This document shows, one piece after another, positions 31,133-33,809 of a DNA stretch of 33,809 nt; within the stretch, counting starts at the first letter, position 1; each line of letters begins with the position of its first letter. Location: the NCBI GenBank assembly GCA_017444965.1, contig JAFSVO010000074.1, positions 1-33,809 of the forward strand, written 5' to 3'. The stretch is from Clostridia bacterium (GTDB lineage: Bacteria; Bacillota; Clostridia; Oscillospirales; Butyricicoccaceae). The position numbers and the translations under genes are program-made. The notes under the pieces are model-generated. The model saw only the letters and a program-made list of their open reading frames with translations. It was not told the DNA's origin and made no database searches.

Positions 31133-32660
31133 CTTTAGCCCCTCCGACCCGCGTCATCATAAGCCCGACCTCGCGCTTCTGCGCGCTCCTTCCGTCTACT
31201 ATGCCCGAAACCTTTCCGCCGCAAAGTACGAGTATGCGGTCGGAAAGCTCCAAAAGCACGTCTAAGTCCTCGCCGACGTAAATTACGGCGACGCCCTTTT
31301 CCTTCTGCTTGTTAATAAGGTCGTATATCGTATAAGAACTGTTTATGTCAAGCCCTCTTACGGCGTAAGCGGTAAGCAGAACCTTCGGCGCCAGCGCAAT
31401 TTCGCGCCCGACGAGCACCTTCTGCACGTTGCCGCCCGAAAGCTTTCTTACCTGCGTGTTTATGCCCGGCGTGTTCACGTCAAGGTCTTTTATTATTTTC
31501 CCCGCGAGCGCGTAGGGGTTTTTGCGGTTTAAGAAGGGGGATTTTCCGTGCCTGAATGAGCGGAGCATCATGTTTTCCGAAATGTCCATATTCCCGACAA
31601 GCCCCATGCCGAGCCTGTCCTCGGGCACGAAGGAAAGCGACACGCCAAGCTCCATTATCTCGAGCGGGTCCTTGCCGATAAGCTCTTCGGGGTTTCCGTT
31701 CTCGTCGTAATAGGTTATGCTGCCGCTTTCGACCGTCTGAAGCCCGGCTATCGCCTCTAAAAGCTCTTTCTGCCCGCAGCCCGATATGCCGGCTATCCCG
31801 AGTATCTCGCCCGAGCGCGCCTCGAAGGATACGTCGTCGAGCTTCAAAATGCCGTCTATGTTGCGGACGCTTAAATGCTTTACCTCAATTTTCTTTTTCG
31901 GGTCCTTCGGCTCGGGTCTTTCTATCGAAAGAGTGACCGGGTGCCCGACGAGCATGTTCGTAAGCTCGGCGGCGTTGCTTTCGCTCGTTTTCATATCGCC
32001 GACGAATCTGCCGCGGCGGAGTATCGCCACGCGGTCGGAAAGCTCTTCGACCTCGTTGAGTTTATGGGTTATTATGACTATCGTCTTGCCCGCGTCGCGC
32101 ATGTTGCGCAGAACGGCGAAAAGCTTGTCCGTTTCCTGCGGGGTAAGGACGGCGGTCGGCTCGTCGAGTATCAGTATGTCGGCGCCGCGGTACAAAAGCT
32201 TGACTATTTCGACCGTCTGCTTCTGAGAGACGGACATATCGTATATTTTCTGTTTGGGGTCGAGATCGAAGCCGTACTTTTCGCAAAGCTCGGTTATGCG
32301 CTTTGAGACGGCGTTAAGATCGAGCTTGCCTTTTTCGCGAAGACCTAAAACTATGTTTTCCGCGGCGGAAAGCACGTCGACCAGCTTGAAATGCTGATGT
32401 ATCATGCCTATGCCGTTGTCAAACGCGTCTTTCGGGGAACGTATGACTACCTCGCGGCCGTTTATGAAGATCTGCCCCTCGTCGGGGAAATATATGCCCG
32501 ACAGCATATTCATAAGCGTGGTCTTGCCGCTTCCGTTCTCGCCCAGAAGCGCGAGGATCTCGCCTTTGTATATGTCGAGCCAGACCTTGTCGTTTGCAGT
32601 TATGTTTCCGAAGGTCTTGGTGATATTTCGCATTTTGACCGCGGCGACCTTGTTTTCCAT
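31122..32660 (-). CDS. Double-domain ABC ATPase of a nucleoside/BMP-type importer (NupO-like)
   Basis: The 512-residue protein has two fused nucleotide-binding domains. NBD1 has Walker A GENGSGKTT (40-48), signature-region VSQKQTVEIVKLL, Walker B LILDEPTAVLTP and the switch His in IITHKL. NBD2 has a degenerate Walker A (GISGCGQKE), a good signature LSGGNVQK, and a Walker B region reading VLLTAYAVRGLD without the acidic pair. It also has VGED for the switch. This asymmetry is normal for sugar/nucleoside importers (RbsA, NupO), where NBD2 is less active. Its ATG has AGGAG upstream. The gap to the binding-protein gene holds a terminator and a palindrome. Confidence 0.93.
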   Translation of the reverse strand: MENKVAAVKMRNITKTFGNITANDKVWLDIYKGEILALLGENGSGKTTLMNMLSGIYFPDEGQIFINGREVVIRSPKDAFDNGIGMIHQHFKLVDVLSAAENIVLGLREKGKLDLNAVSKRITELCEKYGFDLDPKQKIYDMSVSQKQTVEIVKLLYRGADILILDEPTAVLTPQETDKLFAVLRNMRDAGKTIVIITHKLNEVEELSDRVAILRRGRFVGDMKTSESNAAELTNMLVGHPVTLSIERPEPKDPKKKIEVKHLSVRNIDGILKLDDVSFEARSGEILGIAGISGCGQKELLEAIAGLQTVESGSITYYDENGNPEELIGKDPLEIMELGVSLSFVPEDRLGMGLVGNMDISENMMLRSFRHGKSPFLNRKNPYALAGKIIKDLDVNTPGINTQVRKLSGGNVQKVLVGREIALAPKVLLTAYAVRGLDINSSYTIYDLINKQKEKGVAVIYVGEDLDVLLELSDRILVLCGGKVSGIVDGRSAQKREVGLMMTRVGGAKDGE

Positions 32661-32691
32661 GCCTTCACGCTCCTAATAAAAAGGTTATACC

Positions 32692-32733
32692 GCAAAAGGC
32701 AGAACGGCATATATATGCCGCGCTCCCTTTTGC
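32692..32733. repeat. 42-bp symmetric interrupted palindrome before the ABC ATPase
   Basis: A perfect 16-bp palindrome CGGCATATATATGCCG (32705-32720) is centred inside a wider inverted repeat GCAAAAGG (32692-32699) / CCTTTTGC (32726-32733), with 5-nt unpaired spacers on each side. Both share the same centre, between 32712 and 32713. It lies about 30 nt upstream of the ATPase start on the minus strand and could be an operator or an RNA hairpin. Confidence 0.7.
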
Positions 32734-32738
32734 AGTAG

Positions 32739-32776
32739 AAAAAAGACGATATGGGAAGCCCCGAAGGGCTTCCCAT
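32739..32776 (-). terminator. Leaky terminator between the BMP binding-protein and ATPase genes
   Basis: On the minus strand, ATGGGAAGCCC and GGGCTTCCCAT (32751-32776) form an 11-bp stem around TTCG, followed by a run of six Ts (32744-32739). It lies 14 nt after the binding-protein stop and would lower expression of the membrane genes relative to the binding protein. Confidence 0.85.
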
Positions 32777-32790
32777 AATATCCTGTTAAA

Positions 32791-33809
32791 TTAACCGAAA
32801 TTGACGTCGAGGAGGGTTATGCCGTCGATCTTAAGATCGAAGTACGGAGCCGAACGGAACTTGGATTCCGCGAACTCGCCGTCGATGATGACTTCGGTGT
32901 CGCCGGTGTAGGCGGCGTCGGTGTCAACGTCGGCAAGATAGGTCGTAAGGGTGGCGCCGTCAACGGTGAAGGTGGCGGTGTCATAGACCTTGCGGGTGCC
33001 GGCGATAAGCTCGGCCTTGGCGGCCTCAATAGCTTCGGCTGTGCCCGCGGCGGCGGCCTGCTCGTTTACCTCGGTGAGGGCGACGGAGCCGGTCTCTATG
33101 GTGCCCGCCCAGTCGGCTTCTATAGCGGAGCCGTCACGGGTGGCTTCGATGGCGTATACGAAGTAAGGAGTCCAGTCGATCCTGGAAGAAACGATGAAGG
33201 TGTTGGGGCAGGCGTCCTTGGTGCTGCCGTTGTAGGAAACGTTGGGAACACCGGCGTTCTCGCAGGCGGTAGGAGCGCCCATGGAGTCGGCGTGCTGGGA
33301 GATAAGCTTGCAGTCGTTGGCGATAAGCTTAAGGGCTGCTTCTTTTTCGGCGGTCTCATCATACCAGGAACCGGTGAAGGTGACTTCCATCGTGGCGGTC
33401 GGGCAGACCGAACGCGCGCCGAGGAAGAAGGAGGTGTAGCCGGAGATAACTTCCGCGTAGGTGAAAGCGCCTATGTAGCCTATCTTGGCTTCTTCAGCCT
33501 TAAACTGGCCCGCTTCGATCATCTCGTTGAGCTTCATGCCCGCGGCAATGCCGGCGAGGTATCTGCCCTGATAGATGTGAGCGAAAGCGTTGTGATAGTT
33601 GGAAAGGCCTTCGGTGTGGGCCTTGGTGCCGGTGGCGTGGCAGAACTGCACGTCGGTAAACTCCCGGGCGGCCTGGATCATAAAGTCCTCGTGGCCGAAG
33701 GAGTCGGCGAAAATGATGTTGCAGCCGTCGTCCACCAGCTCGGCGGCGGCGTTGTAGCACTCCTGCCCCTCGGGGATGTTGGTGCGCAGGATGTAGGGAA
33801 CGCCCAGGC
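32791..33809 (-). CDS. BMP-family (PnrA-like) ABC transporter substrate-binding protein, 5'-truncated
   Basis: At least 338 residues are present; the N-terminus and signal peptide lie beyond the right edge. The open frame continues past the GTG at 33735 through PYILRTNIPEGQECYNAAAELVDDG to the window end, so that GTG is not a start. Family signs are IIFADSFGHEDFM (for the IIFGTSFGY-type motif), NYHNAFAHIYQGRYLAGIAAG, and GYTSFFLGARSVCPTATMEVTFTGSWYDE. BMP proteins such as PnrA and BmpA are lipoproteins that bind purine nucleosides for the cognate importer, which follows here. The C-ending codon bias is strong, as in livJ, suggesting high expression. The ligand is inferred from family and context. 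Confidence 0.92.
   Translation of the reverse strand, partial: LGVPYILRTNIPEGQECYNAAAELVDDGCNIIFADSFGHEDFMIQAAREFTDVQFCHATGTKAHTEGLSNYHNAFAHIYQGRYLAGIAAGMKLNEMIEAGQFKAEEAKIGYIGAFTYAEVISGYTSFFLGARSVCPTATMEVTFTGSWYDETAEKEAALKLIANDCKLISQHADSMGAPTACENAGVPNVSYNGSTKDACPNTFIVSSRIDWTPYFVYAIEATRDGSAIEADWAGTIETGSVALTEVNEQAAAAGTAEAIEAAKAELIAGTRKVYDTATFTVDGATLTTYLADVDTDAAYTGDTEVIIDGEFAESKFRSAPYFDLKIDGITLLDVNFG

Noticed and set aside
32661-32790. Purine riboswitch before the ABC ATPase
   Set aside because: No three-way-junction core or conserved loop sequences; the region is explained by a terminator and a palindrome.
1-33809. CRISPR array, tRNA, transposase or prophage genes
   Set aside because: No regularly spaced repeats, cloverleaf-type sequences or recombinase motifs were found on reading either strand.

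Overview
The window looks like a chromosomal segment of a Gram-positive, moderately GC-rich member of the Bacillota, most likely an uncultured gut-type Clostridia. The evidence is a WalR/WalK two-component system with YycH/YycI-like partners, an LCP cell-wall ligase, a DUF896 (YnzC-type) protein, DUF975 membrane proteins, AGGAGG ribosome sites and lipoprotein-type solute-binding proteins. The assignment below phylum is inference. I found no rRNA, tRNA, CRISPR array, insertion sequence or phage gene.

Layout. (1) 1-399: 5' part of an MscS-type channel on the minus strand, running off the left edge. (2) 531-1118: YfbR-like 5'-deoxynucleotidase. (3) 1123-6379: a branched-chain amino-acid ABC importer operon, livJ-livH-livM-livG-livF. 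It is preceded by a long leader with a good promoter, a short Val/Leu/Ile-rich ORF, a hairpin and an intrinsic terminator just before the livJ ribosome site. This is the best candidate in the window for an undescribed regulatory system (ribosome-mediated attenuation). (4) 22977 down to 6393, minus strand: one nearly gapless run of 14 genes, in transcription order gltX, glnS, cysteine desulfurase, thiI, cinA, walR, walK, yycH, yycI, murA, folD, tldD, tldE and ynzC. It starts at a strong promoter (22949-22977), has an internal promoter before murA, and converges on the liv operon at a bidirectional terminator. (5) 23103-24981, plus strand: an LCP ligase and a DUF975-like membrane protein, each with its own promoter and terminator. 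(6) 24995-28352: ruvX (minus) divergent from two tandem M20/PepV-type dipeptidases (plus). (7) 33809 down to 28410, minus strand: a BMP/nucleoside ABC importer (lipoprotein-type binding protein cut by the right edge, double-domain ATPase, two permeases), then a DUF975 gene split exactly in frame by one stop codon that is followed directly by an ATG.

How the genes fit together. The two ABC systems and two dipeptidases point to an organism that scavenges amino acids, peptides and nucleosides. The 14-gene run couples aminoacylation (GluRS, GlnRS), tRNA thiolation (desulfurase plus ThiI), cell-wall control (WalRK) and synthesis (MurA), one-carbon metabolism (FolD) and peptide processing (TldD/TldE). 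All functions are assigned from motifs and from memory of the families; no database search was possible.
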